Below are positions 61,909 through 64,000 of a stretch of DNA of 64,000 nt, piece after piece (the stretch's first letter is position 1; every line of letters starts with the position of its first letter). A program made the position numbers and the translations under genes. The stretch is from positions 434,001-498,000 of the forward strand of contig JAHBSZ010000002.1 in NCBI GenBank assembly GCA_019638845.1. The letters are read 5' to 3'. A model generated the notes under the pieces. That model made no database searches. It was not told the origin of the DNA and worked only from the letters and a program-made list of their open reading frames with translations. This DNA comes from Salinibacterium sp. (lineage in GTDB: Bacteria > Actinomycetota > Actinomycetes > Actinomycetales > Microbacteriaceae).

Positions 61909-62987
61909 AGGCGATACTCCCGCTTCACCCGGTTGCCGATGCGCGTCACGACCTCGTAGTTGATGGTGTCTGCCCAGTCAGCCCAATCGGCGGCAGACGG
62001 CACTCCCGAACGATCATCGCCGAACAGCACCACTCTGTCGCCGACGGCGACGGCGTGATCTCCCACGTCGACGACGAACTGGTCCATCGCGATCCGCCCT
62101 GTGACACGGTGCCGAACACCGTTGATCGTTACCTGCGCACGACCCGAGGCGTGTCGGGGGATGCCGTCGGCGTATCCCAAGGGGACAAGCGCGAGTGTCG
62201 TCTCGTCGGATGTGACGTGATCGTAGCCGTACGAGACGCCGTGCCCCGCGGGCACGCGCTTTGTCGAGACCACGGATGCGGCAAGCTCCATCGCCGGACG
62301 TAGCTGTGCGACGGGTGCGGCGTCGGGCGAAAGCCCATACGCCCCGATGCCCAATCGCACCATGCCGAACCGTGACGCCGGAACGTGGAGCGCTCCCGCG
62401 GTCGCCGCGAGGTGGACGAGCTCAGGATCGAGTCCCGCGGCATGCGCCGCGGCGAGGGCTTCGGCAAAGATCTGAACCTGTGCAGCGTCTTCGTCGGCGC
62501 CGGTATTCGACAGGTGGCTCCAGATGCCGCGCACGTGCAGACGGCCGGCGCGCTCATGAGCCGCGGCATCCGCAACCAGCGACGGCCACGATTCGAGGGT
62601 CGCACCGTTACGCCCGAGCCCCGTGTCGACCTTGAGCTGCACCTCGGCCCGACCGGGTAGCGCCGCGAGCGCCTCGAGCTGCGCCGCAGAACTCACCCCC
62701 ACATCGATGCCCGCCTCGACCGCGGAGGCGAAGTCGGCCACAGGATCGTGCAACCACGCAAGCAGTGGCGCGTCGACGCCCGCGACGCGCAACGCTCGCG
62801 CCTCGTCGAGGTCGGCTACCCCGAGCCACGTCGCGCCGCCGGCGAGCGCCGCTCGGGCAGACTCGACGGCGCCGTGGCCGTAGCCGTTCGCTTTGACGAT
62901 CACCATAGCGTCGACGCCCGCGATACCCCGCAGAACCTCGACGTTGTGGCTGATCGCGCCAAGATCGATAAGTGCTTCCCGCATCAT
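61905..62987 (-). CDS. alr: Alanine racemase
   Basis: A 360-residue PLP enzyme. The cofactor lysine is in VIVKANGYGHG, and the second catalytic residue Tyr lies in GYDHVTSDETT-type context near residue 250 (VSYGYDHV). MDQFVVDVG follows. It makes D-alanine for peptidoglycan. Two adjacent Met codons (62987, 62984) are possible starts. Confidence 0.95.
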   Translation of the reverse strand: MMREALIDLGAISHNVEVLRGIAGVDAMVIVKANGYGHGAVESARAALAGGATWLGVADLDEARALRVAGVDAPLLAWLHDPVADFASAVEAGIDVGVSSAAQLEALAALPGRAEVQLKVDTGLGRNGATLESWPSLVADAAAHERAGRLHVRGIWSHLSNTGADEDAAQVQIFAEALAAAHAAGLDPELVHLAATAGALHVPASRFGMVRLGIGAYGLSPDAAPVAQLRPAMELAASVVSTKRVPAGHGVSYGYDHVTSDETTLALVPLGYADGIPRHASGRAQVTINGVRHRVTGRIAMDQFVVDVGDHAVAVGDRVVLFGDDRSGVPSAADWADWADTINYEVVTRIGNRVKREYRL

Positions 62988-63352
62988 GGGGACTCCGCGA
63001 TGACGTAAGCGATGGCAAACCCTGCGTCGTGGCTCATCGAGACATGGATCGCGGTGATCCCCCGGGAGTCTGCGATGGCCTTCGTCGACTTGTGCAACTC
63101 GATTCCTGGATTGCCAAGTTCGTCGGAGACCACGCGCATATCGTGCCAGGCAACCCCGCTGGAATCCCCCAGCGCCTTGATGAGTGCTTCCTTCGCCGCA
63201 AAGCGCGCGGCGAGCGACCGCAGCGGCATCGGGGCGCCGTCACGCACTTGTTCGCTCGGAGCGAACAGGCGGTCTTTCAGCGCCGGCGTACGGATGAGAC
63301 CGCGCTCGAATCGAGCGATATCGACCACGTCAACGCCGATGCCGACGATCAT
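62984..63352 (-). CDS. acpS: Holo-[acyl-carrier-protein] synthase
   Basis: A 122-residue AcpS with IVGIGVDVVDIARFERG (metal-binding Asp) and RFAAKEALIKALGD with the conserved Glu and Lys, ending in HVSMSHDAGFAIAYVIAE. It attaches 4'-phosphopantetheine to acyl carrier protein. It lies 3 bp after glmS and overlaps alr by 4 bp. Confidence 0.95.
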   Translation of the reverse strand: MIVGIGVDVVDIARFERGLIRTPALKDRLFAPSEQVRDGAPMPLRSLAARFAAKEALIKALGDSSGVAWHDMRVVSDELGNPGIELHKSTKAIADSRGITAIHVSMSHDAGFAIAYVIAESP

Positions 63353-63355
63353 GGG

Positions 63356-64000
63356 CTACTCCACCGTGACGGACTTGGCGAGGTTACGCGGCTGGTCGAC
63401 GTCGAGGCCTTTGGCGGCCGAGAGTTCCATTCCGAAGATGTGCAACGGAACTACCGAAAGAAACGGTTCGAAGAGCGAACCGGCAAGCGGGATCGGAATG
63501 ACCTCGTCGGCAAAAGGCAGCACTGCGGCATCCCCCTTCTCGGCGATCGCAATCACCCGGGCACCGCGTGCGCGGATCTCCTGAATGTTGGAGACCACCT
63601 TGGGGTGCAAAGAGTTGGGGTCGCGTGGGCTCGGAACGATGACGAAGACAACCTGGCCCGGCTCGATCAGCGCGATCGGGCCGTGCTTGAGTTCGCCGGC
63701 CGCGAAGCCCTCGGCGTGAATGTAGGCGAGTTCCTTGAGCTTGAGCGCGCCCTCGAGTGCAACCGGGTAGCCCACATTGCGACCGAGGAACAAGACCGAC
63801 TGGGTGTCGGTCATCCAGTGTGCGAGCTGACCGATCTCGGCCTGCGATACTGCGAGAATTTCGGAGATCTTGTCGGGGATGGCCTGAAGCTCGACGACAT
63901 TCTCACGGATCTCGTCGTCGGTGAGCGTGCCCCGCACCTTCCCGAGGTGTAGGCCGATCAGATAGAGCGCCGTAACCTGGGCCACGAAGGCCTTGGTCGA
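63356..64000 (-). CDS. glmS: Glutamine-fructose-6-phosphate aminotransferase, C-terminal part
   Basis: The last 214 residues of GlmS; the gene continues beyond the window. Present are the second sugar-isomerase (SIS) domain (FLGRNVGYPVALEGALKLKE, IHAEGFAAGELKHGPIALI) and the C-terminal end PRNLAKSVTVE. The enzyme makes glucosamine-6-phosphate for peptidoglycan. The glutaminase domain lies outside the window. Confidence 0.95.
   Translation of the reverse strand, partial: STKAFVAQVTALYLIGLHLGKVRGTLTDDEIRENVVELQAIPDKISEILAVSQAEIGQLAHWMTDTQSVLFLGRNVGYPVALEGALKLKELAYIHAEGFAAGELKHGPIALIEPGQVVFVIVPSPRDPNSLHPKVVSNIQEIRARGARVIAIAEKGDAAVLPFADEVIPIPLAGSLFEPFLSVVPLHIFGMELSAAKGLDVDQPRNLAKSVTVE

Overview
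The window is GC-rich, uses ATG, GTG and TTG starts, and packs genes tightly, often with 4-bp stop/start overlaps. Gene content points to an actinobacterium, most likely of the Microbacteriaceae (inference): a topA-tmk-holB block next to Flp/TadE-type pilin genes, a CIRCE-controlled groES that stands alone, a glmS-acpS-alr-tsaE-tsaB-rimI-tsaD run, many lipoprotein solute-binding proteins and DUF4190 membrane proteins.

Left half, 0-31.7 kb: an accessory catabolic region. Half A (0.5-17.2 kb) has a semialdehyde-type dehydrogenase, an AraC regulator, a zinc dehydrogenase, a short-chain dehydrogenase (SDR), a MoaF-like protein, a SnoaL-like protein and an aldo/keto reductase. It continues with a branched-chain-type ABC importer whose second permease is fused to an ATPase, two more SDRs, a copper/topaquinone amine oxidase and a YtcJ-like amidohydrolase. 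Half B (17.2-31.7 kb) has a TetR regulator, a methyltransferase-like protein, a peptide-type ABC importer with two fused ATPases, an alpha/beta hydrolase, a second aldo/keto reductase, an SDR, a second amidohydrolase, a second zinc dehydrogenase and a second aldehyde dehydrogenase. A 16-bp palindrome, GTCWAC-N4-GTWGAC, recurs in seven of its promoter regions, several times on top of a -10 or -35 box. One copy lies just upstream of the TetR gene, so that protein is the best candidate master regulator. I read the region as one regulon for import and stepwise oxidation of an amine-bearing, probably cyclic and hydroxylated compound; the substrate cannot be read from sequence.

Middle, 31.7-46 kb: mostly housekeeping. 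It holds pncA, a PBP4-like protein with all catalytic motifs degraded, a CAP-like secreted protein, tRNA-Thr(CGU), a TetR gene under its own palindrome, two tandem lipoprotein peptidases of the TAP/SlpD type, holB, tmk, topA, three small pilus-type genes without their secretion machinery, and guaB.

Right part, 46-64 kb: a complete liv operon (its LivH carries an extra extracytoplasmic beta domain), three solute-binding lipoproteins on the opposite strand with a GlnR-box-like palindrome at the first promoter, rarD, groES with two CIRCE elements, a THUMP-like methyltransferase, four tandem DUF4190 proteins, the tRNA-t6A genes tsaD/B/E with rimI, then alr, acpS and the 3' part of glmS, which runs off the window end.
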